A stretch of 64,000 bases of DNA, taken from Takakia lepidozioides (Eukaryota; Streptophyta; Takakiopsida; Takakiales; Takakiaceae). Made by a program: the position numbers and the translations under genes. Positions 25,476 to 36,619 of the stretch are shown piece by piece. The stretch is from positions 5,642,001 through 5,706,000 of the forward strand of contig CM060731.1 of assembly GCA_030704615.1 (NCBI GenBank), read 5' to 3'. The stretch's first letter is position 1. Every line of letters begins with the position of its first letter. The notes below the pieces were generated by a model. It was not told the DNA's origin. It was given only the letters and a program-made list of their open reading frames with translations, and ran no database searches.

Positions 25476-28400
25476 ATGGAAAGTGATATTGTAGATGAGG
25501 ACCGGATCCGGATGCGACGTAGAAGAGATGACCGTCTATGGCGAATGGAAGAAGCTTATGCCATAAGCAATGGGCATACAAAAATGTTGTGCAACTGCGA
25601 TGAGTGTCATGGAGGAAAACTAATGTCGTTCGAAACTATGAGGAAACATTACCTGATGCACGGGAGGGATCCCCTTCTCCGTAGCTGTTCTATTCCGGTA
25701 CGATTGCCACTTCCCCTTCAAAACTTGAGTATGAATTTTTGAATTCAACGATCCACTTTACCACGTGTCCTAATTTCGTTGGGTAATTCTAGTCATGTAG
25801 TCATAATATACAGACGTCACTATGACTACGTCACTGCCCTTTTGACTTCAACTATTGCACATGTCATGTTTTCATTGGTCATCTGTAGTCATTTAGTCAT
25901 ATAGGGCTTACTAAGTGACTGCAACTATGACTTCTATGGCTACAAATGGAGTGTTTTGATTGGTTGACTCACAACATGACTATTGTGGTGCAGGGACGTG
26001 TAGATTCCGATGATGAAGATGAAGGCCCTGCGTTTCAGCGGGAGCCAAATGTCATTGAGAATGCAGATGAGGGTGGTGGATTGCACGTAGAAATCCAGCG
26101 TGCATTACATGAAGCATTTCAATTTGCTGATGCAAACAGACAAGACCCCATTCATGGTGGAACCGATCACATTGGATCTGATCATGTCGACCACATTGAC
26201 AGATAACGTTCAAGATGATTTTGATGAGAATGCTCACCTGCACGTTGATCCCGAGTATGACAAACTCTTCCAACATTTGCAATGTCTACTTTACAAAGGG
26301 TGCTCGATCAGCCGGCTTCAAGCAACTTTGACGTTGCTCATCGCATGCACTACCCACAAATGCACCAATGCATTTGTGGATGAGCTACTGGGATTGTTGC
26401 GTAAGAGTTTTCTGCCGGCCGAGAATTCATTGCCGAAAACTCACTATGAAGCAAAAACCATGATTGCCAAAATGGGATTGCAATACAAGATGATTCATGC
26501 CTGTGAGGATGGTTGTGTACTCTTCCGTGCGGAGTATGAGAAGGCAACCATTTGCCCAGTATGCCACAAGTCCCATTACATTCCTGGTCGTGGAACTGTG
26601 CCCAGAAAAGTACTGCGACACTTCCCTGTCATTCCGAGGTTGAAACGTATGTACAGATGTAAGTCAATCGCAGAGTTAATGACATGGCACGACAAACATA
26701 AGAGCCAAGATGGGTTGGTTCGACATCCAACTGATAGCAAAGCATGGAAACACATTGACACGACATTTCCAGATTTTGCTGCAGAGCCACGATCTGTACG
26801 ATTTGGATTGGCCCTTGACGGTGTAAATCCCTACGGAGCTCAATCCACCAGTTGGAGCACATGGCCCATTCTCTTGGTCAATTACAATCTGCCTCCATGG
26901 TTAATGACCAAGAAGCTCCTTGTCATGTTAGCGCTACTGATTCCTGGAAAGGAGTCTGTTACCTCTAAGATCATAGATGTTTACTTGATGCCCCTAGTGG
27001 AAGAGCTACTGGAACTATGGTCTGGGATTGTAGCTCATGATGTTTCCCGTCCTCGTGGTCAACGCGAATTCACACTGAGGGCACTGTTGATGTGGTCAAT
27101 CCATGACTACCCTACATATGGCTTGCTCTCAGGTCAAGTGACGAAAGGTTATGCTGGTTGTCCAGCTTGTGGACCCGAGGTGACTTCACAGCAATTACAC
27201 ACATGTGGGAAGACTGTTTTCCTAGGCCACCGAAGATTTTTGGCCCGCAATCATCCATACAGAAGGTCAAGAATGTTCAATGGCGCTACTGAGCATGGAA
27301 CTCCTCCAGAAACGCAGACTGGAACACAAATCAGGGAGCTTGCAACAGCTCGCACTGCGTAGGTAGAAAACGGAGGGACACCATATAGCAGGACAGACCC
27401 AGCAAAAACTGGTGGAGTTAAGCGATTCTCAATTTTATATGTCTTACCTTATTGGGAGGTAATTCCTTCATGGCCTTTAAATTGGCTGTGTACATTTTTG
27501 CGTTTTCTATTGAAATTGTGATGATTAAATGCTCAATTGCTTATGCGTTGATTTTGTAGGGCCTCCTCATCCGCCACACGTTTGATGCAATGCATTGCGA
27601 GAAGAACTTGGCTGAAAATATTATTAAGACAATCTTTGGTGAGAGAGAAACATTGAAAGTTCGCCGTGATTTGGAGCTACTTGGGATGCGCCCGGAATTG
27701 TGGCTACAACGTGATCCTGACAGAGCAGATACGTTAATTATGCCGCCTGCCCCTTATGTCCTCACTGAGGCTGAGTTAGAAGTCTTTCTCGAGATTGTGC
27801 AGAACCTGAAAGTGCCAACAGGCTACGCATCAGCTTTCAAAAAACATGTGGTGAAGAAGAAATTGTCTGGCATGAAATCACATGACTATCATGTGCTCAT
27901 GCAGCAAATTATACCGCTTGCTATCCGTGGGCTCATGGCAAGTGGTCCTCGCAGGGCCATTTTGCGAATATGTCGTGTATTCAAGAAGTTGTGTGCAAAA
28001 GTGGTGAATCCTACAGAGTATGAGGAATTGAGAACTGAAGCAGTTGTCACTCTGTGTCTTATAGAGAAGGAGTTCCCACCATCATTCTTTGATGTGATGA
28101 CACATCTGGTTGTCCACCTAGTAGACGAGTTGTACTTATGTGGGCCTGTAGCATCTCGTTGGATGTACCCCATGGAGCGGGCAATGAAAGATATGAAGGG
28201 CTACATAAGAAACATGGCAAGGCCTGAGGGGAGCATGGCAGAAGGATACCAATTTGAAGAAGCATTGGGTTTTTGCACAGAGTACACGGCATGATTTGAT
28301 GGAAGTGTACGAAGGGTGTGGGATGCAGATGAGGGTGAATATGTGGAACGTGAAGTTGTGGAAGGAAGTTGTGAAGCCCGGAAATTGAATGACCTGCGTG

Positions 28401-28960
28401 ATATTGTACAAGAGTACATCATTCAGAACCATCCTTGCCTATCAGTCATGTTGGGGTAAGAAATCTACACCATTGACATTCAAATTTCCAAGTTTTAGTC
28501 ATTTCTCAGCAGTTGGCATATGGTGTCTTTTCATATCTCCCACGCCACCTCTGTCAATCTCCTGGCTGACCCTCGGTTTGTGACAAGATATATGAAGCGG
28601 AGTCCACACGGATAGAAGCCAGACGACGCTTGTTTCGTGAGGAGCAAGGGCTGGAAGGCATGAGCAATTCCACGACAATTCAGTACCCTCCTGATTTGCA
28701 TCCATGTCCTCCATTTGCTGTTTGGCTCCCTCAAGGTGTAGGGGATCATCTCTCAACTCAATCAGATGGGCTTGATCCTACAACACGTGAGGAATTACTA
28801 TATTTTTCAAGGCCTCCATCATTTACTGCCCTGTCATTCAAGAGTATGACAGCGTATGGTAACCATTACAGGGCTATACCCCCGGCATGAACACAACAAG
28901 TATGATATCTTTTGATGGTGGAGTCTCATCTGTTTTCCAGCACCAGTCTTTTGAAGCATG
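25476..28960 (+). pseudogene. TNP2 transposase of the CACTA element
   Basis: DDE transposase for CACTA excision and insertion. Exon 1 (25476-25697, ATG) has the N-terminal zinc region CNCDECHGGK...MRKHYLMHGR and a GT donor. The intron (25698-25993) carries TGACTAC motifs. Exon 2 from 25994 is acidic, shifts frame at ~26195 and then reads HVDPEYDKLFQHLQCLLYKG, CPVCHKSHYIPG, RFGLALDGVNPYG, STWPILLVNYNLPPW, HDYPTYGLLSGQ and KGYAGCPACG (TNP2 core, PF02992). TAG at 27360-27362 interrupts, then KRFSILYVLPYWE ends at a GT donor. The next exon, after ~27560, has RHTFDAMHCEKNLAENI and HLVVHLVDELYLCGPVASRW (DUF4218-type). TGA at 28292-28294 is followed in frame by EYIIQNHP. A further exon (~28591-28960) has EARRRLFREEQGLEG and FKSMTAYGNHYRA (DUF4216-like). 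One frameshift and two stops make this copy inactive unless rescued. Confidence 0.88.
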
Positions 28961-30150
28961 CAACCTTCGAGCTGGGCTATTTCATTCCGGAGCAGCGCGA
29001 TGACACCCTGGCCTTCATCAACCCTATTGACCAGGTAAAATGTTTCAACGTCCTGGATTTTCCACCGTATCTTTGATTCCTGAGCTACATCAACAAGATT
29101 GATCCACACCCACTTCTCCCTCGTCCACTTCACTAATTCTGACGACCACTGCTGGGAGATGCCAAACAAATGCTGCAAATTGAAACAGAACGCAACTCTC
29201 ATATCGCCTTTACCTGATTTCATGCCACTCCGCCTCCCCCACTTGTTAGTCATTATCTGGAGCCATTCAAAGCCTTGCGCTTCTTTGTTCTGCACTGCGA
29301 CCACATTGAATGCTTTGGACCGTACGTATAGGCTATTCAGGAGAAAATCATAAGGAGAAATTCAATCCAATCCAATGCTTGGGAGACGACTGTTTGGATA
29401 TAGCTAAGACACGATGGAACATGGTTACCTAGGCCTTAACCATTCCTGGGAAATTGTTTGAGAGGCTGACATATCACAAGTCAGTGCAGTAAACATAGAA
29501 GAACACCTCGATGCCTTTATTAAAGAAACTGACATGGTGATCATTCATCAAGAGACATGCTTGGCTTCGAATCGGAAGGCAATGATCTGGAGGAAATAAA
29601 TTATCAAACAAGGGATGAAAAGTGGTCACATGTTCCACTTGATAGCAATGGTACACTAAGACAAGGAGTTGATTCAGCTGAAGCTCTTGCCACCCCAATG
29701 ACAAAAAGTATGGGCAAGGAAGTCTTGCAGCAAAATGAACACACTTTGGAGAGATCTAAGGATGAGCAACAAAGTGGCAGCGTGCTTGTGTTCTCAAATG
29801 ATCAAGAGAGCAGTGGTACCCTTGACTGGCTCCCATCTCTTGCTCAAGTATCTGCGGATAAAGACAATGAAACCAGGTCAGAAATGAAGAGACTGGTGGA
29901 GACTGGTTCATGACTACCCTGCATATGGCTTGCATGAAGGTGGCACCCAAAATGGAGATAGGCAGCAGCAGTATCAAGGAAATAGAGATGAGAAACTTAG
30001 CCTTTTTTAGGCTCAGTGAGGACAGTGAGAAAGGATCAAATCTGCACACAATAGATATGCAGGAAAGTGAGGTCATCACACAATGTCATCAAGTGAGGTC
30101 ATCAATTTTTGTGAAGGAGCCAAAACATGGTAACACTACTTACATCAGGT
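28961..30150. other. Decayed region right of TNP2
   Basis: Contains possible TNP2 3' remnants. A long minus-strand open frame at 28834-29304 (WSSELVKWTREKWVWINLVD, QDVETFYLVN) and a plus-strand frame at 29557-29913 are unidentified. At ~29905-29935 the plus strand reads VHDYPAYGLHEGG, very like the TNP2 HDYPTYGL motif, so part of this may come from another CACTA copy. I cannot delimit genes here. Confidence 0.35.
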
Positions 30151-30600
30151 GTCAAGTTAAATAAACACAGTGTGAAACTAACTAGAATAAAGCTAGTTAT
30201 TTGTATTTAACACTTGGATTTAGTTCAAGTGTTAAGTCAGGTGTCAAGTTTAGTTTGACACCTGAACCGTCTTATCTTCACGAGAGCGTCAGTCGTGCGG
30301 CTCATCTCTCTCGAGTTGAGCCTGCACGACCGAGCTCCTTCACGCTTTAGAATCTGAGTGTGCTTATGAAGGGAGGATAGGTTGTTGTGGGGTGGAGTCC
30401 CCATAGCTTGGGGTGCCCCTGGCTTGACTACTATTTTAAAGAGTGATGGTGTTGGATTTCATGTTTCTTGTGTCAACAGTGTGTTCTTAGTTTTCTATCA
30501 CTCGAGAGAGATGACCTCTTACCTGTGAGTGCAAGGTAGGAGTTGAGGGTTAGCACTTGTATGATTACCTGTGTGTAAGTACTTAAAAAATGAAAATAAA
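30150..30600. repeat. Dispersed hairpin-bearing repeat, copy 2
   Basis: Starts near GTGTCAAGTTAAATAAACAC and GTGTGAAACTAACTAGAATA. Contains the inverted repeats AACACTTG...CAAGTGTT and TCAGGTGTCAAG...TTGACACCTGA, then GTCAGTCGTGCGGCTCA and CTCTCGAGT, as in 3515-3700. The part ~30365-30420 (ATAGGTTGTTGTGGGGTG) matches copy 1 in reverse complement. Confidence 0.6.
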
Positions 30601-30619
30601 ATAAAAAACATGCAGGTTT

Positions 30620-32232
30620 CGATCATCGTTGGTTTCTGGGTATATAGATGGTCCATGGAGGAAGGCTGCATGGCAAGCAGGGGCAAAGAACTGGTCTCGT
30701 TCTACTGGTTGAGGATAGCGTTGGTTCTGGCATGAGGCCGTCGGGGCAGGACGGAGCTAAACTACGGGGAAGCAGCCTTCGTTTTGGTCGGTGAGGAGAC
30801 ATCATGGTGTAGCAGCGATTGGCCGTTCGGAAACTGACCAAGTGCGAGACTTAAAGGGGTACCTGTAATCGAGCAGATGAGTAGAACTTCCGTGCCTGGA
30901 GATGGCCGGGCTGCTCGCCTTAGTTCGATGTGCACCGACCAGAAGCGGTCAGTGAGGCCGTGTGCAGGGTAACTGCAAGTGCCTCTCACCTTGTCATGCT
31001 CCTCGTCACACCCACACAAACGCAGGGAAGAAATGAGGTGGAAGCAGACGTGTATGTGTCAAACTTGGACTGCTTCCTGGGTTGGGGGATGCTGTCTGCG
31101 TTCGTGAGTTGTAGATAATAGGTTGCAAGGTGGAGCAATGTTGAGAGATTGGACACGTCCGGTTCCCATGCTCTGAGTGTCGAGAGCAGTCCCGCACCTG
31201 CCCTGCCTCCTGGGTGCCAACACTTTTTGTTTTGTAAGATGAAGCTGACGAGTGGTGCAGGGTACAGAAAGACTTGGAGATCGAACATGTGACCGTAGCA
31301 GTTCTCCGAGCCTCAGTGAGGCGTAGCAGCCGTTAAGGAAGAAATGGGAAAGAGTGACGTATTGTGCGGTCAGGAAAGGCAGCGAAAGAGCAGAACCTGA
31401 TTGATTTTCTGAGGAGCAGGAACTCCAAGAGCTTCGAATGTGATTGGTAATGTTGAGGGGTTGTGGAATGAGCAAGAGATAGGAATACCAAGGAACTTGG
31501 CGTATTCTGCTGCCTGGTGGTGTCCTGCAGTGCAGCCATTCGTCCATTCATTGAATGCTGGAGGATGAGCAAACATGTGAAGCAGCTTTGTAACTTGTGC
31601 ACCTGCCAGAGGAGGGAGCAAGGCCATCAAGAATTGAAGGGATGACTTGCGCTGACTCGAAGCTAGGGTTTGCAAGAGAACAAACTGGTGCTGTGAAAGA
31701 TGGACAGAGCAGAACTGTGAATAGGCTCGCTGGCAGATGGTTTGCTGAGGGGAGCGCCATAACTTAATGACTCTGGCTTCTGGAGAAGCGCTGGAAGAAG
31801 CAGCATACGTGGTCTTGGGAAATGATCAATGCACTGGTCTGATCCAGAAATTTCCCTTCTTGCCTTATTGACATCAGTTCTGCCCAATAACCAAGCGAGT
31901 GTAGCTGTGGCACTTTGAGTGTCAATTGAAAGGCTTGTAAGCTGGAATCTGATGCGGCTTGAAGAATCTGACCGTGGAGGAATCAGATAAAAGGGAGCAG
32001 GGAAGGATGACAATTTAGGCATTAATGTGGTGTCATCTGAAACTGTCGGTCCCTTGAAGACAGAAGGGGCCCAACTCACTACACGACCTGCTCGGTCTAT
32101 GTGAACAATCCAGAACTTGAGGGCAGCCTGTGCCAACTCCATGTAAAGGCTTACACAATCAGTGATAGCAGATGTGTTGTTGCCACCTTGAAAAATTAGC
32201 ACGCATGAAGGGCTGTAAGCGTTCTTGATCAA
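30620..32232 (-). pseudogene. Unidentified minus-strand coding region, frame-broken
   Basis: The reverse strand gives overlapping, coding-like frames: 31663-32232 (YMELAQAALKFWIVHIDRAG, FPAPFYLIPPRSDSSSRIRF, TATLAWLLGRTDVN), 31370-31675 (LQFLMALLPPLAGAQVTKLL, QAAEYAKFLGIPISC) and 30986-31288 (LLSTLRAWEPDVSNLSTLL, LATYYLQLTNADSIPQPRKQ). They follow each other in one direction but need frame changes or small introns to join. I considered a helical-repeat protein such as an Integrator or Mediator subunit but cannot support a name. It could be the 3' part of a host gene whose 5' exons are displaced. Confidence 0.4.
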
Positions 32233-32639
32233 AGCTAGTTAGCTCTGGTGCTTTCCGGGGTTGCATTGTAAGTGCTTCTGCTTTTGTTGGGAATATTGGT
32301 GCAAAGGATTAAGGCTCGGCATCTCCATCAAAATGCTCGAATGTTGGCTCTAATTTCTCCTCTTGATAGAAAAAAACGGACTCAGGATCTGGTCTCTCCA
32401 CATGTGCACACTCTCCGCATCATCGGTGTGCTTTTTGAAGGTTTGCCACGCATGTTTCTCGGCAAGGATGCGAACATCTTGCTCCAACAAGAAATCATCG
32501 CGGGTCCATGCATCGCCCAAGCGGGTGTTGTTCATCACGTGCTCTTTATGCTCCATCATGATTTGGGCGCGAAATCTTGATCTCGTCCCATCAAATTTCT
32601 CGAGCATGCTTATATTTGACTCTCTCGTAATCTGTTGAA

Positions 32640-33368
32640 GAGTCACGTGCAGAGGTCGGCGATCTCGCCATCATGGCACACGAACCACAACACCTCAACC
32701 GACAAGTTAACAAACTATTTAGATTCAATCTATGGTCAGGCATGGAACTCAGTTTACACAAATGCGCCATCACTACCGCCACACATCACAGTCGGCTCAC
32801 TAAAACAGCCATAGCCTCACATTGCAAACTCTATGTACACTACCTAAACACACCTTTCCCCTTCCTGGGACCAGATGAGCCATACACCTACCTAGGTATC
32901 CAATTAGTTCCCTCCCTCACTTGGCACATCCAAAAAGACTCTACATCATCCAAACTTGCTACCAAAAGTTTGTCCCTGCTCAAATCCCCAATTGCCATCC
33001 GTCCAAAACTATCAATCATTCAATCCGTATTACAAACACAAATTCAATACTCATTCCACGCCGTACCCTTCTCCCTACCAGACATCAAAAAACTTGATAA
33101 AAGTATTATCCAACTTACAAAGCGCGTATGTGGCTTACCAACTAGTACCCCTAATGCCCTCACGCAACTCCCAACTGACAACTACAGAAATGGTTCTAGC
33201 CCATTAATCATATCATATGCTTGCACATTAGGCACACAACTAAAAGAAGCACTCAACGATCCTGGACGTCTCGGTATCATTTACCAGGGCCTCCTCAAAC
33301 ACCTCGCATTAAAATACAATCTCGACTGGAGGAGAGCAGGTCATTGGGAAGTGGGGGTGCATTTGTAA
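32640..33368 (+). pseudogene. LINE-type (non-LTR) reverse transcriptase, C-terminal part
   Basis: The frame reads AEVGDLAIMAHEPQHLNRQV, FRFNLWSGMELSLHKCA, PYTYLGIQL and IIQSVLQTQIQYSFHAVPFS. This is the palm end and thumb of a LINE reverse transcriptase. The YADD box is degenerate (VGDL), followed by the WSGM.L...KC and YLGI motifs. The element is 5'-truncated, as is usual for LINEs, and the frame closes at 33366. No endonuclease domain or poly(A) tail is evident. Confidence 0.75.
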
Positions 33369-33781
33369 ACACAACTGAAATCCTGGGAATTATAGGTCAC
33401 GCCGCAAGGGAGTCTGTGGTGAGAACTACATGAACACGTTTGGAACCTGTTAAGATAACGTGGGAACAGCTTTCAATGGCGAGAACGTTTTGGTGATTAA
33501 AATTTAAATTAAAAAAAAAAAACCCCCTTTTGATCTAATTTAAATGATTTAGAGCCTAATTGGTCATATCTTTGTCATATGAACTCCGTTTGACACAGTT
33601 TTTGAGGGGATAGCTGCAAAAAGGGGAAATCTACCTATCTCGACCTGGTTTTAGTTTTTTGGACTCTGCTAAAAATCTATGGAATTTTTAGAGTATGAGT
33701 GTGCCATGAAAGATCCACAATTTTGTTTCTAGAACCTGTTCTGGTCTATATGAGAGACAAATTTGTGGATGTCCTCCTTGA
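33369..33781. other. Non-coding interval before the methyltransferase retroelement
   Basis: Short AT-rich stretch with an A-tract at ~33510. The string GGGAACAGCTTTCAATGGC (~33461) resembles GGGAACAGTTATCAATGGC at ~39724, on the far side of the element, so parts of diverged LTRs may flank it. I could not define LTR ends. Confidence 0.3.
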
Positions 33782-34531
33782 ATGGCTGGGGGAAATGAGG
33801 ACGTAATTGAAGGGCGGGTCTCTTCTCTTAGCCTGTGCACACAAGGGGACAAGATTTATGTTTCCCAGGGGGCTCAGATTGATTTGAGTGGAGAGCAGTT
33901 GGGCGAGTTAATTGCATATTGAGAGTCAGGCATTAGCAGTAGACAACAAACTGTTGTAGTTGGCGTTGAGGGCCTCAATATTGCTTTGGACAGTCAGAAC
34001 TCTGTTGGAGCCAGCAGTTCTGCAGCTGTAAGTGAAATACCAAAGTGGGTGAAAGCTAGGCTTGGAACACAGCCAAAGTCAGCCCCGGGGACCAAGGTGT
34101 TCAGCCACAAGGCCGTGGTGTACAGGAGCAGAGGAGCAGGAGCTACACAAGTTTGTGCAATCAGACGTGGTTGCAACCGGACACGCTCTACACGAGGCAA
34201 CCACAAGCGGGGGTTTATTAGCAATGAAAAGTTTGTGCTGCTTGAAGGAGATGCAGTCATTCGCAATGAGGACACCCGCAACCATCTCAAAGCTTTCGAG
34301 TTGAGAGACTGTCAGACCCTACCTTTATTTTCTTTAGTGTTCAGTGAGCGGGAGATAGGGGAGTATTGCTTTGTCTCTACCTGGCAGAAAGAGGAGGAGG
34401 GTTGGTTAGAGCGAGCTACTGGAGCTTGGGACAAGGTTACTGGTAGGTTTCTGGACATAAATATACCTCCTACACCTTACCATCATGCAGAGCGAGGCAC
34501 TTTGAGAGAAGTCTGGCAGTTGATAGCATAG
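33782..34531 (+). pseudogene. Leader ORF of unknown function upstream of gag
   Basis: From ATG at 33782 (MAGGNEDVIEG) through IYVSQGAQIDLSGEQLGELI, an in-frame TGA at 33920-33922, then VVVGVEGLNIALDSQNS, SEIPKWVKARLG and EREIGEYCFVSTWQKEEEGW to a stop at 34531. The frame is otherwise open for ~250 codons. No domain recognised. Its position before gag suggests an element-encoded accessory protein. The TGA is explainable as CGA to TGA. Confidence 0.5.
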
Positions 34532-35110
34532 ATCAGGATTAGATCTTGCTTGGTTGGGCCTCTATTCTTCCCCTCCCTCTTGTTACTATTTCCATTACTT
34601 TGTACTTGTAGTTGCCAAAGCCTCTCTTGGTGGAGGCCAGTCAGTCCGAGGTTTTGGGCTGGGATATTCTGCAGGATCAGCACTGCAGATGGATTTTGGT
34701 GTGGGGGTGTTGATGTTTGATTTCTTGTGTTTGGATCCCCCCCAACACCTGCATGCTTGACTGTGCGCCATGTTGGTTTTGTGTGGGCGCTTGCTTTCAT
34801 AGGGATTAGGCCGGATTTGATCACCGGTCAATCCTAGAGTATGTTGTCGGTGGTGAGGTTGGAGTGATGACCAGCAAGACCACCAGTGTTTCTTCTATGG
34901 TGAGTCTGGGTTGATGACCAGCCAACCATAGGAGTTCTTGCGGTGGATGCAGGTGCAGGTGCCCTGAGCCACTGGGATATGACCCTTTAAACTGCAACAG
35001 GTGCCCACCCGTGTCACTATTAGAATTAGTAGTAGAGCCTTATAGTGTCACGTGGGGGAGTATACATTGTGAGTGTCATCACGGAGTTACCCAAGGGTTT
35101 TGAGGGGAGT
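34532..35110. other. Spacer between leader ORF and gag
   Basis: No coding frame of interest. Two near-repeats (ATGACCAGCAAGACCACCAG and ATGACCAGCCAACCATAGGA) lie at ~34868 and ~34913. Confidence 0.4.
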
Positions 35111-36419
35111 ATGGCTACAGGCAGTAACAGTGAGAGTGGGTTCACAAGACGAGGTATTCGGTTCAGACCACCTTCACCTCCACCCTCAACTACTGCAGAG
35201 TCTGACACAGACTCGGAGGCTTCATCAACAGGTGTGTAGTTTCCTTCGCCATTGTTGTGGGACGACATAGAGGAGATGTATGGAGCTACCAAGGGGCCTC
35301 GTAGGTACTCTAGAGCTGTGGGCACAATTGAGCTGGATGACTTTATCTAGGAGTTCGACAACTGGTGTGATTTGCAGCAGATGCGCAATCCACAGCTATT
35401 CACCCCATTCATGGCGTGGAAGGGATTGTTCCAGCATTTGGAAGGCCCGCCAATGGACGATTACCACGAGTTCAAGCGAGGACATGAAGCAGAAATTGAA
35501 GAGTGGAGGATGTATTGGTCACCTGACTACGTCTCCATTACTCGAGGAACAACGCGACCAGTAGCGGCATCAGCACCAATACCTCCCACGGCAAGCACTA
35601 GTAGTGGAACAAGTAGTGCCGGTACTTCTGCAGAAGGTGCTACTACTCATCCTCCCCCGACTACAACACATGTGCCTGGATTCAGCCCAGTGGTGGAGTT
35701 CTTTCGGGAGTTGCGGAGGAACTACCAAGGTGTACGAACAGAGAAGCTGCGAAGTTTGCAAGACTTTCAACGCAAACCCAGTGAGAGCTTGCGAGAGGCG
35801 TACACTCGTATGAGGCGCTTGATAAGTGTGACCCAAGGGGTTACTGAAGCTCAGGCAATCCAGTTTTGGTATGGAATTTTGGACAAGGAGCTCAGGAGAA
35901 GGGTGCGGGATGCAACCCTGTTACAAGCAGCCCAACCCACATTAGCAGATGTGTTTCTGCTGGCTGAGCGGATTGAGCTCAACATGGTGGAGGAGCGAGT
36001 TGTTACCATTGGATTTGGCAAGGACATGCCTGTACAAGGCGCAGCTGCCAACCCACAGGCACAAGGGACTGCCCAACAGCGTGGTTAGGGGGCAAGGTTC
36101 CCAACCCAAATTCCATGGAGCTTACACGGGACCTCACGTGCAGAGGCCGGTAGCTTATTTTGCAAGCCAACAGCAACCAGGGGTGATATGTTGGACATGT
36201 GGAGGACCCCATGTCAAGAGAGATTGCCCAGAGAGTGGCAAAAGGCCGGCACAAGCACAGCCTGCACAGTTGCAATGTGGGCATTGTGGCAAGTATGGGC
36301 ATGGAGATGCCCAGTGTTATGACTTGCATCCTGAGTTGCGCCCAGGCCAGTTCCAAGGGAACAATGGTTGCCGGGGGCGAGGTGGACCAGCCCAGAGAGG
36401 ACGAGGTGGCCGGGCATGA
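35111..36419 (+). pseudogene. Gag with two CCHC zinc knuckles (methyltransferase-bearing element)
   Basis: Starts MATGSNSESGFTRRG. The frame runs through RFRPPSPPPSTTAESD, TAG (~35237), LLWDDIEEMYGATKG, TAG (~35348), EFDNWCDLQQMRNPQLF, FRELRRNYQGVRTEKLRSLQ, FQRKPSESLREAYTRMRRL and QAIQFWYGILDKELRRRVRD to a stop at 36088; this middle part is a retrotransposon gag domain. After a frameshift near 36085 it continues with CWTCGGPHVKRDC (CX2CX3HX4C, one residue short) and CGHCGKYGHGDAQC (CX2CX4HX4C), then a Gly/Arg-rich tail. Both TAG codons can be explained by CAG. The product would package element RNA. Confidence 0.75.
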
Positions 36420-36619
36420 GGTGCAGGCCAAGGGCAAGCTCAACATGGCCAAGGACGCGGAGGTCAGGGTGTTGACCAAGGTATGGCCAACCGACTTCAG
36501 CAGCTAGAGCAAAGGCTTGCTGCCATGGCCACAGCTCAGGTGGTACCAACTCCAAGACCTGAGGGTCCACCTCCTGTTCCTCCTCAGCAGTGTCATCCTG
36601 ACGGAGGAGACATGGAGGC

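Larger units (their letters stand above)
19049..29040. mobile_element. CACTA (En/Spm) DNA transposon, degenerate, right end not found
   Basis: The left terminus begins CACTACAACAGATGAGCG at 19049, preceded by ATT (candidate 3-bp target duplication). Subterminal repeats fill 19.05-19.6 kb. Inside are a TNP1-like gene (minus, 20157-~24.9 kb) and a TNP2 transposase gene (plus, 25476-~28.95 kb), transcribed divergently from 25.0-25.5 kb. No CTGTTGTAGTG right terminus with a matching ATT was found to 40 kb, so the right end is deleted, too diverged, or the boundary I give is only the limit of recognisable coding. Both genes carry in-frame stops, so the copy is probably non-autonomous now. Confidence 0.85.

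Noticed and set aside
30620-32232. Naming the minus-strand region as an Integrator or Mediator subunit
   Set aside because: Only a vague impression of helical-repeat text; no diagnostic motif could be matched.
33950-33970. CTGTTGTAGTT as the right terminus of the CACTA element
   Set aside because: The last base differs from CTGTTGTAGTG, there are no subterminal motifs or ATT duplication, and it lies inside the coding leader ORF of another element.
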